Of a stretch of DNA of 15,195 nt, positions 7,908-15,054 are shown piece after piece (positions within the stretch are counted from its first letter, which is position 1; each line of letters starts with the position of its first letter). Position numbers and translations under genes: made by a program. This DNA comes from Microbacterium sp. (GTDB taxonomy: Bacteria; Actinomycetota; Actinomycetes; Actinomycetales; Microbacteriaceae), in the NCBI RefSeq assembly GCF_003248605.1, contig NZ_QFPF01000061.1, forward strand, positions 1-15,195. The letters run 5' to 3'. The notes under the pieces are model-generated. The model was given only the letters and a program-made list of their open reading frames with translations. It was not told where the DNA came from and made no database searches.

Positions 7908-9443
7908 ATGCTGATCGCAGAGATCGTCGAGGTGTCCGAGGCTGTCGGCGCGACACGATCGCGGCTGGCGAAGATCGACGCGCTGGCCCGTCTGCTCGCC
8001 CGCCTCGATGAGGGCGAGATCGTCCCCGCCGTCGGCTTCCTGCTCGCGCGGCCGAGACAGGGCAGGCTCGGCGTCGGGTGGCGCGGTCTCGCGGCTCTCG
8101 GTGCGACCGGCGACGCGGTGCACGCTCCCACGCCCCGCCTGAGCGTCGGCGACGTCGACCGCGCGCTGGAAGGCCTGGCGACAGCATCCGGTACCGGCTC
8201 TTCTGCCGCGCGCGCGAGCATGCTCTCCGATCTCGCGCATGCCGCGACCGCGCGGGAGTGGGATTTCATCACGCGGGTGATCCTCGGCGAGCTGCGCACG
8301 GGCGCGCTCGAGGGCGTGCTGCTCGACGCGATCGCCCGCGCCTCGCAGACCGATCAGCCGCTGGTGCGCAGGGCCGCCATGCTCTCGGGAGATCTCGGCG
8401 AGACCGCGCGGCTCGCGCTGTCGGGGGCCGACCTCGCCGCTCTCACGCTGCGGGTCGGTCGGCCCGTGCTGCCGATGCTCGCCACGACCGCGCCCGACGT
8501 GGCGGCGGCTCTCGCACTCACGGGCGAAGCACTCGTGGAGTACAAGCTCGACGGAGCCCGCATCCAGGTGCATCGCGACGGTGACACGGTGGGCGTGTAC
8601 ACCCGCAGTCTGGCCGACATCACCCACCGCGTGCCCGAGATCGTCGAGGTCGTGCGCGGATTGCCTGCAACGCGGGTGATCCTCGACGGCGAGACCCTGT
8701 CGCTCGACGAGGACGGCGGCCCGCGTCCCTTCCAGGACACCATGGCGCGCTTCGGCTCCCACGGCGACGGGCCGGGGGTCTCGGCGGTGCTGCGGCCCTG
8801 GTTCTTCGATGTCCTGCACATCGACGGTCGCGACCTGCTCGACGAGCCCCTGTCGGTGCGCCTGCACGAACTCGAACGGATCGCCGCACCGTGGCGGATG
8901 CCGGGGCTCGTCACCCACGATCAGATCGCTGCGGCGGGGGTCTCGCGCGACGCGCTCGCCGCGGGGCACGAGGGTGTGGTGATCAAGGCGCTGGATGCGC
9001 CCTATGCGGCGGGGCGACGCGGCAAGAGCTGGGTCAAGGTCAAGCCGGTGCTGACGTTCGATCTTGTGGTGCTCGGGGTCGAATGGGGATCGGGTCGACG
9101 CGCGGGAGCGCTCTCGAACCTGCACCTCGGCGCGCGCGATGCGGCGGGGGAGTTCGGGCCGCCGGGCGGATTCGTCATGGTGGGCAAGACCTTCAAGGGG
9201 CTCACCGACGAGCTGCTGCGGTGGCAGACCGGGTATTTTCCGACGATCGAGACGCGCCGCACCCCGAGCACGGTCTTCGTGCGTCCGGTGACGGTCGTCG
9301 AGGTCGCGATCGACGGGGTGCAGCGCTCGGTGCGCTATCCGGGCGGGGTGGCGCTGCGATTCGCGCGGGTGAAGAGCTACCGGCCCGACAAAGCACCGAC
9401 CGAGTCCGACACCATCGCATCGCTGCGCGCTCTGCTGCGCTGA
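7908..9443 (+). CDS. ligB: ATP-dependent DNA ligase, mycobacterial LigB type
   Basis: A 511-residue enzyme that seals nicks in duplex DNA via a ligase-adenylate. It has an N-terminal DNA-binding domain (about 1-185; RLAKIDALARLL...GELRTGALEG), an adenylation domain (about 190-400) and a C-terminal OB domain. Motif I is EYKLDGARIQ with adenylated Lys213. Then come YTRSLADIT (motif Ia-like), DGETL (motif III region), WFFDVLHIDG, EGVVIKALDAPY (motif IV) and KSWVKVKP (motif V). The tail (GFVMVGKTFKGLTDELLRWQT, GVQRSVRYPGGVALRFARV) closely follows M. tuberculosis LigB as I recall it (about 507 residues). It lacks Ku, polymerase or nuclease fusions, so it is not the NHEJ LigD. It probably backs up NAD-dependent LigA in repair. 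The start is ATG 7908. CATGAT at 7896-7901, 6 nt upstream, may be a -10 for a leaderless message. Confidence 0.92.
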   Translation: MLIAEIVEVSEAVGATRSRLAKIDALARLLARLDEGEIVPAVGFLLARPRQGRLGVGWRGLAALGATGDAVHAPTPRLSVGDVDRALEGLATASGTGSSAARASMLSDLAHAATAREWDFITRVILGELRTGALEGVLLDAIARASQTDQPLVRRAAMLSGDLGETARLALSGADLAALTLRVGRPVLPMLATTAPDVAAALALTGEALVEYKLDGARIQVHRDGDTVGVYTRSLADITHRVPEIVEVVRGLPATRVILDGETLSLDEDGGPRPFQDTMARFGSHGDGPGVSAVLRPWFFDVLHIDGRDLLDEPLSVRLHELERIAAPWRMPGLVTHDQIAAAGVSRDALAAGHEGVVIKALDAPYAAGRRGKSWVKVKPVLTFDLVVLGVEWGSGRRAGALSNLHLGARDAAGEFGPPGGFVMVGKTFKGLTDELLRWQTGYFPTIETRRTPSTVFVRPVTVVEVAIDGVQRSVRYPGGVALRFARVKSYRPDKAPTESDTIASLRALLR

Positions 9444-9457
9444 CGGCAGCGGGGGGT

Positions 9458-9510
9458 GTGTCCCGATTTCTGTCGCCTGCGGCCTGCCGCGGCGACAGAA
9501 ATCGGGACAC
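9458..9510. repeat. TGTCCC hairpin family, copy 3 (GA/TC variant)
   Basis: A perfect 20-bp inverted repeat has arms at 9458-9477 and 9491-9510. The arm core TGTCCCGATTTCTGTCGCC is identical to copy 2, but the 13-nt loop is different. The loop has its own GCGG/CCGC pairing, lengthening the stem past a bulge. It starts 15 nt after the ligase stop and precedes the GntR promoter region. No T-run follows. Confidence 0.92.
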
Positions 9511-9533
9511 CCAAGAGCGGGGCGGCGGTCGAT

Positions 9534-9570
9534 TTGACAGATGACTGTCGGTAGTGTGCAAAATATTGCA
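9534..9570 (+). promoter_or_regulatory. GntR promoter region with two phased operator-like palindromes
   Basis: A TTGACA box (9534-9539) overlaps the inverted repeat GACAG-ATGA-CTGTC (9536-9549). A second inverted repeat, TGCAA-AATA-TTGCA (9557-9570), ends on the A of the start codon. Both have 5-bp arms and 4-bp spacers, with centres 21 bp apart (two helical turns). There is no Shine-Dalgarno before the ATG. Autoregulation by the GntR protein is inferred. Confidence 0.5.
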
Positions 9571-10238
9571 TGCCACTGCCCCAGGGACTCGCGCCCGCGG
9601 ACCGCCCCCGATCGCTGCGCGATTACGCGTACGAGAAGCTGCGCGACGCGATCGTGAGCGGCGCCCTGGCCCCGGGCGAGCGCCTGCGCGATCCCGAGCT
9701 CGAGCAGTGGCTGGGCGTGAGCCGCACCCCGATCCGCGAGGCCATCGCACGTCTCGAGTCGGCGGGGCTCGTGCACACCCGCCGCGCGAAGCAGACCGTC
9801 GTCGCCCCGCTCGATGCCCGTGCGGCGTTCGCCGCGCAGCGCATCGCGGCGGGGCTCCACGAGCTGGCCGTGCGCGACGGCGTGCCCCAGATGACGGATG
9901 CCGACATCGACGCACTGCGCGCCGCCAACTCCCGCTTCGCCGAGGCCCTCCGCGCCGGCGACGTCGCCGCGGCGATCGCGGCCGACGACGACTTCCACGC
10001 CGTGGCTGTCTCAGCCTGCGCCAACCCGCTGCTCCCGGGCCTGTTGGAGCAGGTCACACCGCTGCTGCGCCGCCTCGAGCGCGCGCGATTCGAAACCCTC
10101 GCCGGCCGCGGCAGCGTCGCCGACCACGAACGCATCATCGCCCTGAGCGCCGCCGGGGACGCGGAGGCGGCCGCGGCCGCCACTCGCGAGAACTGGCTGA
10201 CGCTCGAGCGCCTGCTGCCGGCATCCACCCCGGACTGA
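9570..10238 (+). CDS. GntR-family (FCD subfamily) transcriptional regulator
   Basis: A 222-residue regulator. The N-terminal winged helix-turn-helix (about 14-80) contains [19 protein letters not shown] and [20 protein letters not shown], the hallmark GntR recognition region. The C-terminal all-helical FCD ligand domain follows (about 85-215). FCD proteins such as TM0439 bind a metal through Asp-x3-His, His and His. Here Asp139, His143 and His186 are present, but the last position is Asn208. It is 22 nt upstream of acdS on the same strand and probably controls it and itself. The ligand is unknown; ACC or a related amino acid is a guess. The ATG start overlaps a palindrome and lacks a Shine-Dalgarno. 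Confidence 0.88.
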   Translation: MPLPQGLAPADRPRSLRDYAYEKLRDAIVSGALAPGERLRDPELEQWLGVSRTPIREAIARLESAGLVHTRRAKQTVVAPLDARAAFAAQRIAAGLHELAVRDGVPQMTDADIDALRAANSRFAEALRAGDVAAAIAADDDFHAVAVSACANPLLPGLLEQVTPLLRRLERARFETLAGRGSVADHERIIALSAAGDAEAAAAATRENWLTLERLLPASTPD

Positions 10239-10260
10239 CCACACCACCCCAGGAGATCCC

Positions 10261-11283
10261 ATGGCCCTCGCCGACTTCGCCCGCCACAGCCTCATGTTCG
10301 GGCCGAGCCCCGTGCACCCCCTGAACCGCCTGAGCGATCACCTCGGCGGCGCCCGCGTGTGGGCCAAGCGCGAAGATGTCTCGAGCGGCCTCGCCTACGG
10401 CGGCAACAAGGTGCGCAAGCTCGAGTACCTCGTCCCCGACGCGATCGCGAAGGGCGCCGACACTCTCGTCTCGATCGGAGGTGTGCAGTCCAACCACACG
10501 CGCCAGGTCGCCGCGGTCGCCGCGCACCTCGGCATGAAAGCCGTGCTCGTGCAGGAGAACTGGGTCGACTGGCCCGACTCCGTGAACGATCGGGTGGGCA
10601 ACATCCTGCTCTCGCGGCTGATGGGCGCCGACGTGCGACTGGATTCGTCGGGGTTCGGGATCGGCTTCAAGGACTCGTGGAAGCAGGCGATCGCCGACGT
10701 CGAGTCCGCCGGTGGCACGCCCTACGCGATCCCCGCGGGGGCGTCGGACCACCCGCTCGGCGGACTCGGGTTCGCGAACTGGGCCCACGAGGTCGCGGCA
10801 CAGGAGGACGAGCTCGGGGTCTTCTTCGACACGATCGTGGTCTGCAGCGTGACGGGGTCCACCCACGCCGGCATGATCGCGGGCTTCGCCGACCTCGAGC
10901 ACAACTTCGGCGGCCGCCCGCGGCGCGTGCTCGGCATCGACGCGTCGGCCAAGATCGACGAGACGCGTGACCAGGTCGCGCGCATCGCGCGTCGCACCGC
11001 CGAGGCGATCGGCGTCGGCCGCGAACTGCGCGATGACGAGATCACCGTGCTCGAGGGCTGGGCCGGCGACTACTACGGCATCCCGGTCGCGTCGACCGAC
11101 GAGGCGATGTTCCTGACCGGCCGGCTCGAGGGCGTCATCATCGATCCGGTCTACGAGGGCAAGTCGATGGCGGGTCTGATCGATCTGGTCTCGTCGGGCG
11201 AGATCCCCAAGGACTCGACGGTGCTCTATGCCCACCTCGGCGGGCAGCCGGCGATCAACGCCTACAGCGGCCGGTACCACTGA
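10261..11283 (+). CDS. acdS: 1-aminocyclopropane-1-carboxylate (ACC) deaminase
   Basis: A 340-residue PLP enzyme that opens the plant ethylene precursor ACC to 2-oxobutyrate and ammonia in the cytoplasm. The PLP lysine is Lys50 in [11 protein letters not shown], and [16 protein letters not shown] follows. The residues said to separate true ACC deaminase from the similar D-cysteine desulfhydrase are both of the deaminase type. Glu299 in DPVYEGKSM and Leu326 in YAHLGG correspond to Glu295 and Leu322 of the Pseudomonas enzyme. The spacing of 27 residues is the same. The start is ATG 10261 with AGGAG at 10250-10254. It lies in a probable operon with the upstream GntR gene. Its presence suggests a plant-associated host using ACC as nitrogen source and lowering plant ethylene. 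Confidence 0.95.
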   Translation: MALADFARHSLMFGPSPVHPLNRLSDHLGGARVWAKREDVSSGLAYGGNKVRKLEYLVPDAIAKGADTLVSIGGVQSNHTRQVAAVAAHLGMKAVLVQENWVDWPDSVNDRVGNILLSRLMGADVRLDSSGFGIGFKDSWKQAIADVESAGGTPYAIPAGASDHPLGGLGFANWAHEVAAQEDELGVFFDTIVVCSVTGSTHAGMIAGFADLEHNFGGRPRRVLGIDASAKIDETRDQVARIARRTAEAIGVGRELRDDEITVLEGWAGDYYGIPVASTDEAMFLTGRLEGVIIDPVYEGKSMAGLIDLVSSGEIPKDSTVLYAHLGGQPAINAYSGRYH

Positions 11284-11322
11284 GGGGATGCTCGACGGCG
11301 CGGCGCGCGTTCCAGGCGCAGC

Positions 11323-11343
11323 CGAGGGTGCGCTGAGCCCTCG
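11323..11343. terminator. Possible bidirectional terminator between convergent genes
   Basis: CGAGGG (11323-11328) pairs with CCCTCG (11338-11343) around a 9-nt loop. It lies in the 69-nt gap between the convergent ends of acdS and the NYN gene. The stem is short and has no T-run. It is supported mainly by location. Confidence 0.3.
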
Positions 11344-11352
11344 TGCCGGCGG

Positions 11353-12225
11353 TCAGGCTTTGTCGGGTGCCAGGCGGATGCGCACGATGTTGGTCGTCTC
11401 GTCGAGCTCGGCGATCGCGGGATAGGCCTTGACGAAGTCCGAGAAGGACTTGTAGCCGAGGCTCTTCTCGCTGAAGGCCGGGTCCATGCGGCGCAGCAGG
11501 CTCTTGACCTCGGAGGCGTGCTGCCAGGCCGAGTCGTCCTTGTCGTGGCCGAGCCGCAGCGCGCGCTCGAGCAGCTCGGCGGTGGGGTCGGCGGCGCGGC
11601 GGCGGCTGCGCGCGCGGCTCGGTGCCGCAGCATCCGTCTTCTGCTCGTCGGGTGAGGGGCGCACGACACCCGGCAGCGTGTCGTAGGCATCGAACTCGTC
11701 GCACGCGGCCGCGAGGGACTTGGCGGTCGACCCCGCCACGCCCACGCCGACGACGTGGCGACCGAGGCGCTTGCAGCGCTGCGCGAGGGGGACGTAGTCC
11801 GAATCGCCGGCCACGATGACAACGTGGGTGAGGTCGGGAAGCCGGAACATGTCTTCGACGGCATCGACGGCCAGGCGGATGTCGGCACCGTTCTTGGCGT
11901 ATGCCGCGGCGGGAAACAGCTGCACCAGATCGACGGCGCGAGACACCAGCTGCGCGCGATACTCGGCGTTGACCGGGGCCGACCAGTCGGCGTACGCCCG
12001 GGTCAGCACGAGCGTGCCGAAGGAGGCGGCGTAGTCGATGATCGCGCCGACATCGACCGTGGCCCGTGCCAGCTTGTCGGCGACGTCGGGATCGTTGGTG
12101 CTCTCGTTGATCTTCTGCCGGTCGCGCGAGTACGAGTTGCGGCCGTGCACGCGGTCGTACCACGACATCACGATGTTGTCGAAGTCGAGGTAGACGGCGA
12201 CGCGGCCGCTCTGGGCGTCTGCCAT
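11353..12225 (-). CDS. NYN-domain (PIN-like nuclease) protein with C-terminal OST-HTH/LOTUS domain
   Basis: A 290-residue protein. The N-terminal NYN/DUF88 domain (about 8-185) has the acidic residues expected for a metal-dependent RNase: Asp14 and Asp16 in VYLDFDN, Asp115 in NGADIRLAVDAVE, and Asp141 and Asp143 in VAGDSDYVPL. An Arg/Ala/Pro-rich linker (about 186-212) leads to an OST-HTH/LOTUS-like domain (about 215-287; LLERALRL...GYKSFSDFVKAYP...VRIRLA) of a type linked to RNA binding. RNA processing or decay is inferred from the family. The ATG at 12223-12225 follows the upstream oxidoreductase TGA by one base, implying translational coupling. An upstream extension to 12402 would lie inside that gene and is rejected. 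Confidence 0.9.
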   Translation of the reverse strand: MADAQSGRVAVYLDFDNIVMSWYDRVHGRNSYSRDRQKINESTNDPDVADKLARATVDVGAIIDYAASFGTLVLTRAYADWSAPVNAEYRAQLVSRAVDLVQLFPAAAYAKNGADIRLAVDAVEDMFRLPDLTHVVIVAGDSDYVPLAQRCKRLGRHVVGVGVAGSTAKSLAAACDEFDAYDTLPGVVRPSPDEQKTDAAAPSRARSRRRAADPTAELLERALRLGHDKDDSAWQHASEVKSLLRRMDPAFSEKSLGYKSFSDFVKAYPAIAELDETTNIVRIRLAPDKA

Positions 12226-12226
12226 C

Positions 12227-13210
12227 TCAGGCGCCGCCGGGGTAGACGACGCCGATCTGGCGTCGGATCTCGTCGAGGGTGCCCATGATCTCGACGCTCT
12301 CGTCGATCGGGAGGATGTCGCCCTCCCATCGCCCTGCGGCGACGAGTCGCTCGGCGGCCAGGGCTTGGAACTGCATGCCGCGGCCGTCGATGCGCGAGAC
12401 ATAGGTCTCGAGCACCTCGCCGTCGGGCGCGATCACGCGGAACGACGTGGCGTTGTACCAGATGCGGTCGATCTCGAGTCGCGCTTCGGTGCCGATGATG
12501 GCGGCAGTGTTGGGGCCGGCGGCGCGCGAGGACGACAGGGTCGTCGACACCGCGCCGCCCGCGTGGGTGAAGACCGTGGCGACCTCGGTGTCGGCGCCGG
12601 TCTCGCCCAGGCGCGCGCTCGCGGTGATGGTCTGCGGTGCTCCGAGGACGTCCCACACGAAGGAGACGGGGTAGATGCCGAGGTCGAGCAGGGCACCGCC
12701 GCCGAGCTCGAGGGCGTTCAGGCGATGGGCCGGGTCGCTCGAGATGCGCTGCGTGTGATCGGCGGTCACCGCGCGGATCTCGCCGAGCGTGCCCGCCGAG
12801 AGGATCTCGCGGATGCGCACCATGTGCGGCAGGTACCGGGTCCACATCGCCTCCATCGCCAGCACGCCGCGCTCGGCGGCGGCGTCGCGGATGGCGGCGG
12901 CCTCGTCGCGGTTGAGCGTCAGCGGCTTCTCGATGAGCACGTGCTTGCCCGCGGCGATCGCGGCGAGCGCCCCCGCGACGTGCGCGGGGTGCGGGGTCGC
13001 GATGTAGACGATGTCGACCTCGGGGTCGGCGAACAGCGCCTCGTACGAGCCGTGCGCGCGCGCGATCGCGAACTCGGCGGCGAACGCCTCGGCCGAGGCG
13101 CTCGATCGCGAGCCCACGGCCGTGAGGTCGAGGCCGGCGGTACGAAGATCACGTGCGAACGAGTGGGCGATGCCGCCCGTTGCGAGAATGCCCCAGCGCA
13201 GTCCAGTCAT
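12227..13210 (-). CDS. Gfo/Idh/MocA-family NAD(P)-dependent oxidoreductase
   Basis: A 327-residue enzyme. The N-terminal Rossmann fold opens RWGILATGGIA (GxxxxG-type dinucleotide site, 7-15). The family's catalytic Glu-Lys-Pro follows at 94-96 (HVLIEKPLTLN). The C-terminal alpha/beta domain has GGGALLDLGIYPV with Asp176 and Tyr180, like the dimeric dihydrodiol dehydrogenase/sugar dehydrogenase branch. The substrate is probably a sugar or polyol, but it cannot be read from sequence. The frame is open upstream to 13459, but ATG 13208-13210 starts the Rossmann strand. A TAGGCT box (13218-13223) 7 nt before it shares its TAG with the stop codon of the upstream gene. It is coupled to the downstream NYN gene (TGA-G-ATG). 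Confidence 0.9.
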   Translation of the reverse strand: MTGLRWGILATGGIAHSFARDLRTAGLDLTAVGSRSSASAEAFAAEFAIARAHGSYEALFADPEVDIVYIATPHPAHVAGALAAIAAGKHVLIEKPLTLNRDEAAAIRDAAAERGVLAMEAMWTRYLPHMVRIREILSAGTLGEIRAVTADHTQRISSDPAHRLNALELGGGALLDLGIYPVSFVWDVLGAPQTITASARLGETGADTEVATVFTHAGGAVSTTLSSSRAAGPNTAAIIGTEARLEIDRIWYNATSFRVIAPDGEVLETYVSRIDGRGMQFQALAAERLVAAGRWEGDILPIDESVEIMGTLDEIRRQIGVVYPGGA

Positions 13211-13217
13211 GCCCTCG

Positions 13218-13223
13218 AGCCTA
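13218..13223 (-). promoter_or_regulatory. Predicted -10 box TAGGCT overlapping the upstream stop codon
   Basis: On the minus strand TAGGCT is followed by 7 nt and the ATG of the oxidoreductase. The box's first three bases are the TAG stop of the 178-aa upstream gene. No -35 is evident. Confidence 0.4.
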
Positions 13224-13757
13224 GCGGCGGGGTGCGACACGGCGCGGGGGCTCTTCGGAGACGCCGCAGAGGAAGGCGACCATGCGCAGCGAGGTGTCCG
13301 CCAGCACCGGGCCGTGGCCGAACTCCCAGCCGTCGTCGAGGGAGCGGAGGGTGTGTCCCCCCACGACGGCGCGGATGGCGAGGGGCGCGGAGGTCGCGCG
13401 GTAGAGCGCGACCGCGCCGGAGGTGAGCGGTGCGAGCGACACGGTCGACCCCGTGTCACGGGCGAGCGCGAGCAGGGCGCCGACCGCGCGGGAGAGATCT
13501 CGCACCCGCCGGCGCCTGCCGTCGCCCACGGCCTCGCTCAGCCCGGTGAGGCTGTCGGCGGCACTCTCCCGGGCGAGGCCCGCGGAGACCAGGAAAGAGC
13601 GCGCGTGGCGGTCACGATCACCGCCCGGCAGGCTGCCCAGGATGCCGGCGGCCGAGTGCACGACGTCGGCGAGCTGACCGCGCCAGTCGCCCGTGACCTG
13701 CGACTCGTCGCGCGGGACGCGCCCGCTCAGCGGCAGGTCGCGGAACAGGTCGGACAT
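13221..13757 (-). CDS. Conserved-looking hypothetical protein, 178 aa
   Basis: I do not recognise this protein with confidence. It is soluble, with no membrane helix or signal peptide. An N-terminal half rich in helices (about 20-95) is followed by a compact region. The C-terminus reads VVGGHTLRSLDDGWEFGHGP..., which vaguely recalls the C-terminal part of mycothiol-dependent maleylpyruvate isomerase-like proteins. That comparison is weak. Codon use matches its neighbours, and the long frame with high GC3 supports coding. The start is ATG 13755-13757, 6 nt after a TAGGCT box. A GTG two codons upstream is too close to that box. It lies 10 nt upstream of the oxidoreductase and is divergent from the LacI gene across a 133-nt control region. 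Confidence 0.65.
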   Translation of the reverse strand: MSDLFRDLPLSGRVPRDESQVTGDWRGQLADVVHSAAGILGSLPGGDRDRHARSFLVSAGLARESAADSLTGLSEAVGDGRRRRVRDLSRAVGALLALARDTGSTVSLAPLTSGAVALYRATSAPLAIRAVVGGHTLRSLDDGWEFGHGPVLADTSLRMVAFLCGVSEEPPRRVAPRR

Positions 13758-13763
13758 GCGCAC

Positions 13764-13769
13764 AGCCTA
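13764..13769 (-). promoter_or_regulatory. Predicted -10 box TAGGCT, leaderless promoter of the 178-aa protein
   Basis: On the minus strand TAGGCT is followed by 6 nt and ATG. The half-site TGTGACA at 13784-13790 lies upstream, so the LacI regulator may also touch this promoter. Confidence 0.4.
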
Positions 13770-13783
13770 GGCCGCGGCATCCG

Positions 13784-13859
13784 TGTGACACAGGGCCTTT
13801 TGTCACATCCGCGCCGTCCGCCCGCATAATGGGGGGGAGATTCGTGTGACCGTGCACAT
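13784..13859 (+). promoter_or_regulatory. LacI gene promoter with operator-like sites
   Basis: CATAAT (13825-13830) is a likely -10. TGTGACA (13784-13790) and TGTCACA (13801-13807) form a 7-bp inverted repeat with a 10-bp spacer that overlaps the expected -35. GTGTGACCGTGCACAT (13844-13859) lies just past the predicted start site and matches the araD operator at 14974-14989 in 12 of 16 positions. Autorepression is inferred. The Shine-Dalgarno AAGGAG is at 13876-13881. Confidence 0.5.
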
Positions 13860-13890
13860 CAACGGGCCAGGTACGAAGGAGCACCGACCC

Positions 13891-14907
13891 ATGAGCGACC
13901 CCACCCGGGGACGACCCCCCAGCATCCGGGACGTCGCGCGGATCGCGGGCGTGTCGCATCAGACGGTCTCGCGCGTGCTCAACGACCATCCGAGCGTGCG
14001 CCCCGACACCCGCGAGCGGGTGTTCGAGGTCATGCAGGAGCTGCAGTACCGGCCCAATCGCGCGGCGCGGGCGCTCGTGACCAGCAGGTCGCAGACGATC
14101 GGCATCCTCTCGGCGTCGAGCACGCAGTACGGACCGGCCGCCGGCATCGCCGCAATCGAGGCCGCGGCGCGCGAGCGCGGCTACTGGGTCAGCACCGCCA
14201 ACATCGATGCCGCCGATCCCGAGTCGATCGGCGCGGGCCTTGCGCACCTCGTCGCCCAGTCGGTCGAGGGGCTCGTCGTGATCGCTCCGCAGGTACGGGT
14301 GTTCCGCGTGCTCGCGGCCTTCGAGATCGATGTGCCCTACGTGACTCTGCAGTCGACAGGGCTGGGGGAGGAGCATGCCCTCTCGGTCGACCAGATGGCC
14401 GGGGCGCGGCTGGCGACGCGCCACCTGATCGACCTCGGGCACCGCTCGATCTACCACCTCGCGGGACCGCAGGACTGGATCGAGGCCGAGGCGCGGATGC
14501 GGGGCTTCCTCGAGGAGATGGGCGCGCAGGACATCCCCACGACCGCCCCGATCCTCGGCGACTGGACCGCGGAGTTCGGATACTTCGCCGGGAGGGAGCT
14601 GCTGCGGGTGCGCGATTTCACGGCGATCTTCTCCTCGAACGACCAGATGGCGCTGGGTCTGATCCACGCGATCCGCGCGGAGGGGCTGGATGTGCCGCGA
14701 GACGTCAGCGTCGTGGGGTTCGACGACATCCCCGAGGCCGCGCACTTCTGGCCGCCGCTGACCACGGTGCGTCAGGACTTCGCCGAGCTCGGCCGGCGCT
14801 GCGTCGACCTGCTGCTAGGACCCAGCGACGGGTCAGCGCCCGATCCGCGGCACACGATCATGCCCGAGCTGGTCGTGCGCGCCTCGGTGGCCGCTCCTTC
14901 GTTCTAG
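13891..14907 (+). CDS. LacI-family transcriptional regulator, probable arabinose-type repressor
   Basis: A 338-residue regulator. The N-terminal LacI helix-turn-helix is SIRDVARIAGVSHQTVSRVLN (11-31), with a hinge helix in YRPNRAARALVTSRS (about 53-67). A periplasmic-binding-protein-like effector domain follows (about 68-338; IGILSASS, ERGYWVSTANID, FSSNDQMALGLIHAIRAEGLDVP, SVVGFDDIPEAAHFWPPLTTVRQD). The gene lies directly before araD. Both promoter regions carry TGTGA/TCACA palindromes resembling the AraR motif of corynebacteria, so control of L-arabinose genes with arabinose or a derivative as inducer is likely. ATG 13891 is preferred over an upstream GTG (13846) because AAGGAG lies 9 nt before it and the upstream codons fall in the operator. 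Confidence 0.9.
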   Translation: MSDPTRGRPPSIRDVARIAGVSHQTVSRVLNDHPSVRPDTRERVFEVMQELQYRPNRAARALVTSRSQTIGILSASSTQYGPAAGIAAIEAAARERGYWVSTANIDAADPESIGAGLAHLVAQSVEGLVVIAPQVRVFRVLAAFEIDVPYVTLQSTGLGEEHALSVDQMAGARLATRHLIDLGHRSIYHLAGPQDWIEAEARMRGFLEEMGAQDIPTTAPILGDWTAEFGYFAGRELLRVRDFTAIFSSNDQMALGLIHAIRAEGLDVPRDVSVVGFDDIPEAAHFWPPLTTVRQDFAELGRRCVDLLLGPSDGSAPDPRHTIMPELVVRASVAAPSF

Positions 14908-14926
14908 GGCCGTTACGCATCCGAGA

Positions 14927-15048
14927 CCGTGTCGACTTGACACGGGATGCCGAGACCTGGCTAACATGACGCGATGTGAACGGTCACATGATCTGTCACA
15001 CCGATCGTCACATCGCAGCATCCCGGTCCCCGTCGGGCCACAAAGGAG
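14927..15048 (+). promoter_or_regulatory. araD promoter with AraR-like operator and leader
   Basis: TTGACA (14937-14942) sits inside a perfect 7-bp inverted repeat, CCGTGTC-GACTT-GACACGG (14927-14945). TAACAT (14962-14967) is the best -10, with a long 19-bp spacer. The palindrome ATGTGAACGGTCACAT (14974-14989) begins about where transcription would start. It resembles the actinobacterial AraR consensus ATGTWAGCGKTMACAW. TCACA is then repeated at 14984, 14996 and 15008, exactly 12 bp apart. The Shine-Dalgarno AAAGGAG is at 15042-15048. Confidence 0.6.
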
Positions 15049-15054
15049 TGAGCC

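Noticed and set aside
7908..9443. Ligase as part of a Ku/LigD end-joining module.
   Set aside because: No Ku gene, polymerase or phosphoesterase domain is present. The N- and C-terminal domains follow stand-alone LigB.
7512..9998. An 828-codon open frame on the minus strand.
   Set aside because: It runs antisense to the ligase, crosses two perfect palindromes and enters the GntR gene. The plus-strand ligase motifs are unambiguous.
12365..13426. A 353-codon open frame on the plus strand.
   Set aside because: It is antisense to the Gfo/Idh gene, and the product lacks recognisable motifs.
13846..13890. Upstream GTG start for the LacI-family regulator.
   Set aside because: These codons overlap an operator-like palindrome and lack a Shine-Dalgarno. 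ATG 13891 has AAGGAG and begins just before the conserved helix-turn-helix.
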